Source: Acidobacteriota bacterium
GTDB lineage: Bacteria; Acidobacteriota; Terriglobia; Terriglobales; SCQP01
DNA length: 64,000 bases
Assembly: GCA_027314025.1 (NCBI GenBank)
Contig: DAHVCP010000023.1
Location: forward strand, 53,763 to 117,762
Direction: 5' to 3'
Part shown: piece by piece, positions 17,294 through 25,097 of the stretch
How the letters are laid out: every line of letters begins with the position of its first letter
How positions within the stretch are numbered: position 1 is the stretch's first letter
Position numbers and translations under genes: made by a program
Notes under the pieces: generated by a model
What the model was told of the DNA's origin: nothing
What the model saw: the letters and a program-made list of their open reading frames with translations, nothing else
The model's database searches: none

Positions 17294-17760
17294 AAAGGCG
17301 CATCCCGAAGACAGAAGGCAAGGGCAAAAACACTACGAAGCTGCTGGTCGCCATGACCGGCAAAGCGAGCGCGGCGAAAGCCGCGGAAGGCGACAAGCCC
17401 GTGTTCGATTACATCGCGACCTTGCCGCAGCCGCAACGCGGGATCGCGGAGCGAATTGATGGTCTGGCCGCCAAGACTTTGCCGAACCTGCAACGCGCGG
17501 TGAAATGGGGGATGGCGTACTACGGAGTGGGCGGAGGCTGGTGCTTTTCGTCCGGCGCTTTCGTCGGGCACGTGAAGCTGATGTTCATACGTGGCACGGA
17601 GATCGAGCCTGAACCGCCCGTGACGCCGATCGGGATGGGCAAGTCCACGCGAGGCGTCGAATTGAAATCCGTGAGCGAGCTCGACGAACAGCAAGTAGCC
17701 TCGTGGATGAAGCAATCGGCCGCGAACCCCTTTTTCGGGGGAAAGAAACGGAAACGATGA
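17290..17760 (+). CDS. DUF1801 family protein
   Basis: A 156-residue protein with a basic N-terminal extension (MKRRIPKTEGKGKNTTK) and a DUF1801 (YdhG-like) domain from about residue 38: VFDYIATLPQPQRGIAERID, then LQRAVKWGMAYYGV, FVGHVKLMFIRGTEI and a C-terminal Lys-rich end. The domain is common in ArsR/AHSA1 operons; its biochemical function is not established. It is translationally coupled to the AHSA1 gene by an ATGA overlap and ends the operon. Confidence 0.88.
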   Translation: MKRRIPKTEGKGKNTTKLLVAMTGKASAAKAAEGDKPVFDYIATLPQPQRGIAERIDGLAAKTLPNLQRAVKWGMAYYGVGGGWCFSSGAFVGHVKLMFIRGTEIEPEPPVTPIGMGKSTRGVELKSVSELDEQQVASWMKQSAANPFFGGKKRKR

Positions 17761-18016
17761 CGACGATCCGACCAGCGTATGGAATGAACCCGCACCAATA
17801 ACTGTAGGTGCGTCAACACGCTGAATAGTTCGACACCCGCCGCCAACACGATTTTTCGCGCTGACCTCCGCCGCCGGCAGTCCCCGGAAAACCCGCGCCG
17901 CGTCCTGCATGGCAGCGGCGCCCCCCGATTGGGGGGGCGGCGCGCGCATCTGCTCGTTCGAACCCGACGGCATTGGCTATGATGGGTCAACTTCCCGCCG
18001 TGCTGAGGAGGGCGCA

Positions 18017-18325
18017 ATGTACAACTCGAGCCATTTGGGAAAAATCAAAACGCTGGAAGCCAACGCTCCGGCGGCAATCAAGGCGTTCCGGGATTTCGAC
18101 AAGGCCGCGATGGCCGACGGCGCGATTCCCGTCAAGTACAAGGAACTGATGGCCCTGGCCGTGGCCTTCACCACGCAGTGCCCCTATTGCATCGAGATCC
18201 ATGCCGGCCAAGCGCGCCGCGCCGGCGCCAGCGACCCGGAGCTGGCCGAAACCGTGGCCGTCGCCGCCGCCCTGCGCGCCGGCGCCGCCGTAACCCACGG
18301 CACCCACGCCTTCCAGGGAACCTAA
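18017..18325 (+). CDS. AhpD-like carboxymuconolactone decarboxylase family protein
   Basis: A 102-residue AhpD-fold protein. The redox motif CPYCIEIH gives a CxxC pair and the downstream His of peroxidase-type members. Before it comes DGAIPVKYKELMALAVAFTT, the usual helix preceding the active site, and after it ELAETVAVAAALRAGAAVTH. It probably functions as an alkylhydroperoxidase or thiol-disulfide adaptor. GAGGAGG lies 6 nt before the ATG, and a TATGAT box at 17978-17983 would give a 28-nt leader. It stands alone between a plus-strand operon and the convergent EF-G-like gene. Confidence 0.9.
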   Translation: MYNSSHLGKIKTLEANAPAAIKAFRDFDKAAMADGAIPVKYKELMALAVAFTTQCPYCIEIHAGQARRAGASDPELAETVAVAAALRAGAAVTHGTHAFQGT

Positions 18326-18482
18326 CTGATCCGGCATCGCCCGCGCGGCCACGCTCGCCACCAACGCCCGGCCCGGGCCCGCCCACGGCGCCCCGGCGGA
18401 CGCACGTTCCGCGAAACCGCCTTTTGCGTGTCCCCTGCCGCGGCCGCGCGGTATGCCGATGGCGCCGCCTTGGTCAGCTCCC

Positions 18483-20582
18483 CTACGCGCTTTCGGCGTG
18501 GGCGCCGCCTTGTTCGGCGCGGGCCTTGGCGATCACCTTCTCCGCCTGCTGCTGCGGCACCAGATCGTAGTGCGAAAACTCCATATGGAACTGCCCGCGG
18601 CCCTGGGTCTTGGCGGTCAGGTCGGATTGGTAGTTCAGCATCTCCGCCAGCGGCACCTGCGCGCGCACGATCTGGTTGCCGTCGCGCGTGTCCATGCCCT
18701 CGATCCGCCCCCTGCGCCCGTTGAGATCGCCAATTAAATCGCCGGCGAAATCCTGCGGCGCCTGCACCTCAACTTCCATCACCGGCTCCAGCAGAACGGG
18801 ATGCGCCTGCTCCATGGCGTGCTTGAAAGCCAGCGAACCAGCGATCTTGAAGGCCATTTCGCTGGAGTCCACTTCATGGTAGGAGCCGTCGTAGAGCGTC
18901 ACGCGAAAGTCCACCACCGGGAAGCCCGCCAAATAGCCGCGCTGCGCGCTTTCCACGATCCCCTTTTCCACGGCGGGAATGTAGTTCTTGGGAATCGCCC
19001 CGCCGAAGATCTCGTTGGCGAACTCGAAGCCCGCGCCCCGCGGCAGCGGCTCCAAGCGAATGCGGCAGTCGCCGAACTGCCCATGCCCGCCGGTTTGCTT
19101 CTTGTGCCGGCCTTGCACGTCCGCCTTGCCGCGCACGGTCTCGCGATAGGGGACCTTGGGGGCTTTCAGCGCGACTTCCACGTGATACCGCCGGCGTAGC
19201 CGCGCCACGGCGATCTCCACATGCTGCTGTCCCGCGCCGCCGAGCAAAAACTCCTTGGTCTGCTCGTCGCGGGAAAAATCCAGCGCGATGTCTTCCTCCA
19301 GCATCTTGTGCAGCGCCGCGCCGATCTTGTCCTCGTCGCCGCGGCTTTTGGGCTCGATGGCGAAATGGATCGCCGCCTCCGGCGCCTTCACCGCCGGATA
19401 GAAAATCGGCGCCGATTTGTCGCCCAGCGTGTCGCCGGTCAGCGTGTCCTTCAGCTTGGCCACGGCGCCGATGTCGCCGGCATGCAGATCGGTCACCGCC
19501 AACTGCTGTTTGCCCATCATCACGCCCAGGTGCGACAGCTTTTCCAGCCCGCCGCGGGTGAAGTTGGCCACCGCGGCGTCGTTCGCCAGCTTGCCCGACT
19601 TCACCTTCAAATAGCTGACGCGCCCGGCGAAGGGATCGGCCATGGTCTTGAAAACATAAATGGACAGCGGCGCATCGTCGGCGACCGGGCGTTCGGCGTC
19701 CAGTTCGCCGCCGGCGCGGCGCGCCCCCTTCGCCGGACCCAGCGCCGCGGGATCGGGAGCGAACTGCGCCAGGAACTCCAGGCAGCGGTCCACGCCCACG
19801 TTGGCTCCGGGCGCCGCGCAAAGCACCGGAAACAGCCGCCGCGCGGCGATCGCCTGCCGCAGCCCGGGATGGAGATGCTCGTTCGGAATCGTTCCTTCGG
19901 CGAAAAACTCCTCCATCAAGGCGTCGTCGCCTTCCGCCACCAACTCCACGATCGCCTCATGTCCCGCGTCCAGCGCCGCCGCCATCGCCTCCGCCGCCGC
20001 TTCCTTCGCCGCGCCGCCGCCCGCCGGGCTCTGCCAAACCTTGCGGTCCACCAAATCCGCTGTGCCCGCGAAGTCCTTGCCTTCGCCCACCGGCAGCATC
20101 ACCGGCGTCACGCCCCGCCCGAAGCGGCTCTTGAGCGCCGCCACCGTCCGCTCCATGCTGGCGCGGTCGCGGTCCATGCGATTGACCAAAAACGCCACCG
20201 GCAGCCCGCGCCGCTCCGCCACGCGCCAAATCTTTTCCGTCTGCACCTCGACGCCGGCCACCGCGTCCACCACCAGCAGCACGCACTCCGCCGCGCTCAG
20301 CGCCAGTTCCGCCTCCGGCAAAAAGATGCCGTATCCCGGCGCGTCCAACAGGTTCAGCTTGCGCTGCTTCCATTCCACCGGCGCCACGGAGGTGAAGATG
20401 CTGATGCCGCGGGCGGCTTCTTCCTCATCGAAGTCGGTCGGCGCGGCGCCTTCCTCCACCCGGCCCAAACTACCGGTCGCCCCGGCCTGGTACAAAGCGG
20501 CGGAAACAAAGGTGGTTTTGCCGCAGCCGGCGTGACCGGCGACGGCGAGGTTGCGGATATCGGCGGTGTCGTAAACCCTCAA
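18483..20582 (-). CDS. EF-G-like translational GTPase (EF-G2 type)
   Basis: A 699-residue five-domain protein of the elongation factor G family. G1 is GHAGCGKT at 16-23, switch I ARGISI near 58-62, G3 DAPGY at 80-84, and G4 NRMD at 134-137. Domain IV contains KKQTGGHGQFGDCRIRLEPL. In canonical EF-G, G3 is DTPGH; here the catalytic switch-II histidine is a tyrosine, and NKxD is NRMD, as in the EF-G2/FusA2-like subgroup whose role is unclear. It is therefore probably not the main elongation factor. The TTG start at 20582 is chosen because AGAAGGGAGG lies about 7 nt upstream. The frame is open to 20729 through a low-complexity stretch. Confidence 0.88.
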   Translation of the reverse strand: MRVYDTADIRNLAVAGHAGCGKTTFVSAALYQAGATGSLGRVEEGAAPTDFDEEEAARGISIFTSVAPVEWKQRKLNLLDAPGYGIFLPEAELALSAAECVLLVVDAVAGVEVQTEKIWRVAERRGLPVAFLVNRMDRDRASMERTVAALKSRFGRGVTPVMLPVGEGKDFAGTADLVDRKVWQSPAGGGAAKEAAAEAMAAALDAGHEAIVELVAEGDDALMEEFFAEGTIPNEHLHPGLRQAIAARRLFPVLCAAPGANVGVDRCLEFLAQFAPDPAALGPAKGARRAGGELDAERPVADDAPLSIYVFKTMADPFAGRVSYLKVKSGKLANDAAVANFTRGGLEKLSHLGVMMGKQQLAVTDLHAGDIGAVAKLKDTLTGDTLGDKSAPIFYPAVKAPEAAIHFAIEPKSRGDEDKIGAALHKMLEEDIALDFSRDEQTKEFLLGGAGQQHVEIAVARLRRRYHVEVALKAPKVPYRETVRGKADVQGRHKKQTGGHGQFGDCRIRLEPLPRGAGFEFANEIFGGAIPKNYIPAVEKGIVESAQRGYLAGFPVVDFRVTLYDGSYHEVDSSEMAFKIAGSLAFKHAMEQAHPVLLEPVMEVEVQAPQDFAGDLIGDLNGRRGRIEGMDTRDGNQIVRAQVPLAEMLNYQSDLTAKTQGRGQFHMEFSHYDLVPQQQAEKVIAKARAEQGGAHAESA

Positions 20583-20734
20583 GGCGGGCCTCCCTTCTGC
20601 CGCCGCGGGGTTGGCCGCGGCGGGCCCGGCCGCGGGCGGTACCGGCGCCGGGCACGCGCCCAGTGTATACCTCGCGTCGGGGAACGCAACCGCCGCTACC
20701 TGCCGGGCCCAAAGGGGAGCGGCCCCCAAAAGGG

Positions 20735-20781
20735 ACGCGTAAGCGGGATGCCCAACGGCGCCAGGCTCGGGCCCGCGCCCG
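20735..20781 (-). repeat. Diverged REP-like element
   Basis: Read on the minus strand it begins GGCGCGGGCCCGAGCC, then GGCGCC and GGGCATCCCGC. The ends resemble the elements at 7958 and 34572, but the central stem has changed. It sits directly after the alr stop codon. Confidence 0.4.
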
Positions 20782-22110
20782 TCAGTGGTAACGGCGTTGC
20801 ACGCGCGCGGCGATGGCGCAGGTCACCTCATAGGCGATGGTGCCCGCCCAGCCGGCAACGTCGCTGGCGGTGATGCGCGCCGGGCCTTGCGCGCCAATCA
20901 GCACCACTTCGTCGCCCACGCGCGCCGCGGGAACGGCGCTGACATCCACGCCCATCAAATCCATGCTCACCCGTCCCGCCAGCGGCGCCCGCCGTCCCCG
21001 CACCAGCACATGCGCGCCCCGTGCAAAGCCCGTCGCCCGCAGATAGCCGTCGGCGTAGCCGCAGGCCAGCGTGGCGATGCGGGCGCGGCGCCGCGCCTTC
21101 CAGCCGCCCGGCCGGTCGCCGCCGTAACCCACCGGCGTGCCCGCGGGCACATCGCGCAGCGCAACGATCCGCGTCTTCCATGCCAGCACGGGCCGCAGCT
21201 CCGCATCCGCCCCGGGCGCCAAGCAGATGCCATACAAACCCAGCCCGACGCGTATCATCCCCGCGCCTTGCGGCGCCATTCCCGCGCCCAGCGGCGCGAG
21301 GCCCGCGTTTTTCGGGGCGAATGCCGCGCCCTCCAGTTTGGCTCCCGCGCTTTTCGGCTTGAGGCCCGCGCCTTCCGTCGCGGCGCCGCGGCCCAGCGCT
21401 GCAGGCGGCGTCGCGCTTCCCGCTCCCGCCGCGCCCGGCAGCTCCCGCCGGCCGCCCGGCCAGCGCCACGCCCCGGCGCTGTTGGCGGCATGCCAATAAA
21501 ATCCCGGCGCGGCCACGCCCGGCTCCAGCATGGACAAGGCGGCAAAGAACCGCCGCATCTGCGCCGCCACGCCCGCCGCCGGGCCTTCGGAAGAAGCCAA
21601 ATGGGTATACGCCGCCTCGACCGCCAATCCCCGCCGCGCGGCGTACCGCGCCACCGCCGCGAACTCCGCCGCCGGCGCGCCCAGCCGCGACATGCCCGTG
21701 TCCACGTTCAGGTGAATGGGCAGCGCCGCCGCCCGCCCCGCGCCGCGCCACTTGGCGGCCCGCGCCAGCCGCTCCACCTGCGCCCGCGTCCACACCGTCG
21801 GCGTCAAGCCGTGGCGCACCATCTCGGCGGCCTCATCGCCGTCGAAATCCCCCAGCACCAGAATCCGGCCGCCGATGCCCGCCCGCCGCAGCGCCACCGC
21901 CTCGGCGGTGTCCGTCACGGCCAGCCATGCCGCGCCCGCGGCGCGGCAAACCTGGGCGCACGCGATCAGCCCATGGCCATAGGCGTTGGCTTTGACCACC
22001 GCGCAGAGCATCGGCGCCGGGCCTTCCGCCGCCGCCAGCAAGCGGCGGCGAAACGCCCGCACATTGCCGCGCAGCGCCGCGCGTGAAATCTCCGCCCAGT
22101 TCGGCCGCAT
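20782..22110 (-). CDS. alr: Alanine racemase with an internal heptad-repeat insertion
   Basis: Alr is a PLP enzyme that makes D-alanine for peptidoglycan. The 442-residue product has the PLP lysine Lys40 in AVVKANAYGHG, the barrel motifs HLNVDTGMSRLG and THLASSEG, and the C-terminal domain with GYADGYLR (catalytic Tyr) and GRVSMDLMGVDV. Between WHAANSAGAW and IRVGLGLYG, normally only a few residues apart, lie about 60 extra residues. Residues about 243-284 are six 7-residue repeats of the GAGLKPK/GAGMAPQ type, encoded by a 21-bp tandem repeat. The insert precedes a conserved barrel strand and is probably a surface loop. dnaB lies 48 bp upstream on the same strand. Confidence 0.93.
   Translation of the reverse strand: MRPNWAEISRAALRGNVRAFRRRLLAAAEGPAPMLCAVVKANAYGHGLIACAQVCRAAGAAWLAVTDTAEAVALRRAGIGGRILVLGDFDGDEAAEMVRHGLTPTVWTRAQVERLARAAKWRGAGRAAALPIHLNVDTGMSRLGAPAAEFAAVARYAARRGLAVEAAYTHLASSEGPAAGVAAQMRRFFAALSMLEPGVAAPGFYWHAANSAGAWRWPGGRRELPGAAGAGSATPPAALGRGAATEGAGLKPKSAGAKLEGAAFAPKNAGLAPLGAGMAPQGAGMIRVGLGLYGICLAPGADAELRPVLAWKTRIVALRDVPAGTPVGYGGDRPGGWKARRRARIATLACGYADGYLRATGFARGAHVLVRGRRAPLAGRVSMDLMGVDVSAVPAARVGDEVVLIGAQGPARITASDVAGWAGTIAYEVTCAIAARVQRRYH
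21260..21385. repeat. 21-bp tandem repeat (six units) inside alr
   Basis: Six contiguous 21-bp units starting at 21260, 21281, 21302, 21323, 21344 and 21365. Five begin CCCGCG and one GCCGCG on the plus strand. The period is a multiple of three, so the array stays in frame and encodes heptads in Alr. Confidence 0.8.
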
Positions 22111-22158
22111 TCTTGGTGGTCAATCTCCTCGCCGCCGGGCGCCGCCGCCCCGGCTCGC

Positions 22159-23517
22159 CTAGCCCTCGTCCTCGCCCGTCTCCCCTTCGGCCAGATTCTC
22201 GAATCGCGTGAAGTCCCGCAGGAAGGCCAAATGCACCGTCGCCAGCGGGCCGTTGCGCTGCTTGCCGATGATGATCTCCGCCTTGCCCTGCAATTCCGGA
22301 TTGCCCGGATCGTACATTTCGTCGCGGTGCACGAAGGCCACCAAATCCGCATCCTGCTCGATCGCGCCGGACTCGCGCAGATCGGAAAGGATCGGCCGCC
22401 GGTCGCCCTTGCGCTGTTCCGGCGCGCGGCTCAGCTGCGACAGGGCCACCACCGGCGCGTGCAATTCCTTCGCCAGGCCCTTCAGCGCCCGCGACATCGC
22501 CCCGATCTCCAGGTTGCGGTTCTCGACCCGTCCCACCGAACTCATCAATTGCAGGTAATCCACGATCACCAAATCCAGGCCGTGCTCCTTTTTCAGCCGG
22601 CGGCATTTCGCCCGAATCTGGCCGACGTCAATGCCGGAGGTTTCGTCAATGAAGATCGGCGCCTGCGCCAGCTTGGCCGCCGCCAGCGTCAGCTTTTGGA
22701 TCTCCGCCCGGCCGAGAAAGCCCATGCGCAGGTAGTGGTTGTTGACCCGCGCCACCGAGCACAGCATGCGCAGCACCAGCTGCACCTTGCTCATCTCCAG
22801 GCTGAAGACGGCCACCGTCTTCTTGGCGCCCAGCGCCACGTTCTCGGCGATGTTCATGGCGAAGGCGGTCTTGCCCATGGAGGGCCGCGCGGCGATGACG
22901 ATCAGCTCGCCCGGCTGGAGCCCGGCGGTGTTCTTGTCGAACTTTTCGTAGCCGGTTTGCAGGCCGGTCACTTCCTGGCCGTGCATGGCGTCCAGCCGCG
23001 CCAGCAGCGGCCCGGTGATCTCGCCCACCCCGGTCAGGCCCTCGCGCGCGCGGTCCTCGGCGATCTCGAAGATCATCTGCTCGGCGGCGTCCAGAATCTC
23101 CGCGCTCTCGCCGCTGCCGGTCAAGCAGCTCTCTGTGATGGTTTGCGCCGCCCCCAGCAGCCGGCGGCGGATGGCCCGGTCCTTGACGATGTTGGCGTAG
23201 TGCTCGATGTTTACGCTGCGCGGCAGGCCCTCGGTCAGCGTCACCAAGTAGGCGTGCCCGCCGATCGCCTCCAGCTTGCCCTGCCGCTCCAGCACCTCGC
23301 CCAGGGTGATGAAGTCAATCGGCCGGTTCGCCGCGCTCAGCTCACCCATCGCGCGGAAGATAACGCGATGGCTCTCGGCGTGGAAGTCCTCGGTTTGCAG
23401 AATCTCCGCGGCGTAGTTGAACGCCATCCCGTCCAGCAGCACCGCCCCCAGCACCGAGCGCTCGGCCAGCAGGTGCGCGGGCAGGCCTTTTTCCGTAAGC
23501 AGATCGGCGGCGGACAT
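22159..23517 (-). CDS. dnaB: Replicative DNA helicase DnaB
   Basis: The hexameric 5'-3' helicase of the replication fork; 452 residues, the usual length. The N-terminal DnaB domain (LPAHLLAERSVLGAVLLDGM, FHAESHRVIFRAM) is followed by the RecA-like domain with Walker A ARPSMGKTAF near residue 210, Walker B LVIVDYLQLM, and the C-terminal arginine/H4 region ALSQLSRAPEQRKGDRRPIL. The tail after FENLAEGE is short and acidic. No intein was seen. alr follows on the same strand. Confidence 0.97.
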   Translation of the reverse strand: MSAADLLTEKGLPAHLLAERSVLGAVLLDGMAFNYAAEILQTEDFHAESHRVIFRAMGELSAANRPIDFITLGEVLERQGKLEAIGGHAYLVTLTEGLPRSVNIEHYANIVKDRAIRRRLLGAAQTITESCLTGSGESAEILDAAEQMIFEIAEDRAREGLTGVGEITGPLLARLDAMHGQEVTGLQTGYEKFDKNTAGLQPGELIVIAARPSMGKTAFAMNIAENVALGAKKTVAVFSLEMSKVQLVLRMLCSVARVNNHYLRMGFLGRAEIQKLTLAAAKLAQAPIFIDETSGIDVGQIRAKCRRLKKEHGLDLVIVDYLQLMSSVGRVENRNLEIGAMSRALKGLAKELHAPVVALSQLSRAPEQRKGDRRPILSDLRESGAIEQDADLVAFVHRDEMYDPGNPELQGKAEIIIGKQRNGPLATVHLAFLRDFTRFENLAEGETGEDEG

Positions 23518-23682
23518 CGCGGCTATTCACGATAGCAGAAGCCGCGCCGCCGAGCGCCGGCTCAATCCGATTCACTCCAATTCACAGCCGCCGCCCCGTC
23601 CCGCACAGGACTTGCACAGCCGCTCCACAGCTTTTCCGCCGTTATTTCCACCCCCCAGCCGGCGGAAACCGCGACTACCGGC

Positions 23683-23688
23683 TACAAT
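23683..23688 (+). promoter_or_regulatory. Putative -10 box of the TauE/SafE gene
   Basis: TACAAT 15 nt before the ATG at 23704, in the 186-bp divergent gap with dnaB. The leader would be only a few nucleotides long. No good -35 box. Confidence 0.35.
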
Positions 23689-23703
23689 GGGGATTACGGC
23701 CAG

Positions 23704-24609
23704 ATGATCCCCGTCCTGACCTACACCTGGCACTTCGTCGGCGTCCTGTTCGCCGCGGCGTGTTTCGCCGGATTTTTCGGCGCCCTGCTGGGCGTCGGTG
23801 GCGGCATCATCATCGTGCCGGCGATGGTGCTCATTTCCCACCTGCCGATCAAAATCGCCGTCGCCGCCAGCCTGGTTTCGGTCATCGCCACCTCCAACGC
23901 CGGCGGCTCGGCCTATGTCGAGCAGCACATCACCAATCTCCGGCTGGGGATGTTTCTGGAGATCGCCACCACCTTGGGCGCGCTCAGCGGCAGCATCCTC
24001 GCCTTGTTCCTCCAGGACTGGCTGATGCTGTTCATCTTCGCGGCCTTGCTGGCCTATATGGGATACACCAGCTTTGTTACCCGCCGCACCGATACCGAGC
24101 GCATCACCACGGATAGTTTCCGCCTGGCCAAACCCGACCGCTTGGCGCGCTATCTCAGCCTGCGCGGTGTTTATCATGACGAACACGAAAACAAGAACGT
24201 CGAGTATGTCGTCACCGGTACGCCTACTGGGTTGGGCGTTTCCTATCTCGCCGGCGTCACCTCCGGCTTGTTGGGCGTCGGCGGCGGAGTGCTGAAGGTC
24301 AGCGCCATGAACCAGTCCATGAACGTGCCCATGAAGGTCGCGGTGGGCACCAGCAAGATGATGATCGGCGTCACCGCCGCGGTGGGCGCCATCCTCTTTT
24401 TCCTCGCCGGCCTGGTGCATTTTCCCATCGTCGCGCCGGTGGCCATCGGCACCACGCTGGGCGCCACCGTCGGCACCATGGTCATGAACAAACTGCCCAG
24501 CACGCTGCTGAAATGGATCTTTGCGGCGCTGATGGCCTACCTGGCATACAGCATGGTCGCCAAGGGCCTGGCGCTGCACTTCGGCGTGCACTGGCCGCAG
24601 CTGGGCTAA
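23704..24609 (+). CDS. TauE/SafE-family (DUF81) membrane transporter
   Basis: A 301-residue polytopic membrane protein with the two inverted DUF81 repeats of sulfite/sulfonate exporters. Each repeat shows a glycine-rich motif, GALLGVGGGIIIVPAMVL near residue 28 and SGLLGVGGGVLKVSAM near residue 189. About eight hydrophobic segments are visible with a cytosolic loop around residues 125-160. It likely exports a small sulfur anion or organic acid. It is followed after 17 bp by a DUF1634 gene, a frequent companion, so the two probably act together. Confidence 0.9.
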   Translation: MIPVLTYTWHFVGVLFAAACFAGFFGALLGVGGGIIIVPAMVLISHLPIKIAVAASLVSVIATSNAGGSAYVEQHITNLRLGMFLEIATTLGALSGSILALFLQDWLMLFIFAALLAYMGYTSFVTRRTDTERITTDSFRLAKPDRLARYLSLRGVYHDEHENKNVEYVVTGTPTGLGVSYLAGVTSGLLGVGGGVLKVSAMNQSMNVPMKVAVGTSKMMIGVTAAVGAILFFLAGLVHFPIVAPVAIGTTLGATVGTMVMNKLPSTLLKWIFAALMAYLAYSMVAKGLALHFGVHWPQLG

Positions 24610-24626
24610 CTCATACCGGACCTCCC

Positions 24627-25061
24627 ATGCTGCCGCGGACCACCGATTCCCATTCCCACGGCAAGCACGTGCTTCCGCCGGCGCAAGCGGGCGAAGCCGC
24701 GGCTAATGTCTACGCCGTGGTCTATCAGGCGCTGCTGGGCGGAATGTACGTCAGCACCGCCCTCTACACCATCGGCATGCTGCTGGCGTTGTTCCAGCAT
24801 GTGCGCGTGCCGCTGACCGTCGCTTGGGTCAAGCACCAGATGGAGTGGCACGTCTTCTGGCATGGCTTGACGCATTTCCATGCCGACGCGATTTTGCTGC
24901 TGGCCACGGTGGTGCTGATCCTGACGCCGGTTTCGCGCGTCGTCCTTTCCATCTATGCGTTTTGGGTGGATCACGACCGGCGCTATGTCGGCGTCACGTC
25001 CATCGTCTTCGGCATCATCGTGCTGACCGTCATCTTGTCCCGCTTCGCCCACCTGCATTAG
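24627..25061 (+). CDS. DUF1634 membrane protein
   Basis: A 144-residue protein with three hydrophobic helices: YQALLGGMYVSTALYTIGML, DAILLLATVVLILTPVSRVV and VTSIVFGIIVLTVILSRFA. The N-terminus is hydrophilic and His-rich. DUF1634 proteins are regularly encoded beside TauE/SafE transporters, as here, and may be an accessory subunit; direct evidence is lacking in the sequence. The start at 24627 is taken because MLPRTTD begins right after the preceding gene; the longer frame would overlap it. Confidence 0.82.
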   Translation: MLPRTTDSHSHGKHVLPPAQAGEAAANVYAVVYQALLGGMYVSTALYTIGMLLALFQHVRVPLTVAWVKHQMEWHVFWHGLTHFHADAILLLATVVLILTPVSRVVLSIYAFWVDHDRRYVGVTSIVFGIIVLTVILSRFAHLH

Positions 25062-25097
25062 GCGGCGGAAACGCCCCGCACGGGTTGGCGGCGCCGG

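Noticed and set aside
15915..18500. Integration site (att) repeat of the ssrA 3' end
   Set aside because: I looked for a second copy of the GGTTCAACTCCC or CCGCCTCCACCA ends downstream and found only a short GGTTCCACCA match near 16270, without an integrase.
19221..20873. 550-codon frame antisense to the EF-G-like gene
   Set aside because: No domain; mirror image of a GC-rich coding sequence with intact GTPase motifs on the other strand.
20785..23535. Plus-strand frames of more than 430 codons opposite alr and dnaB
   Set aside because: Histidine/arginine-rich shadows of well-identified enzymes.
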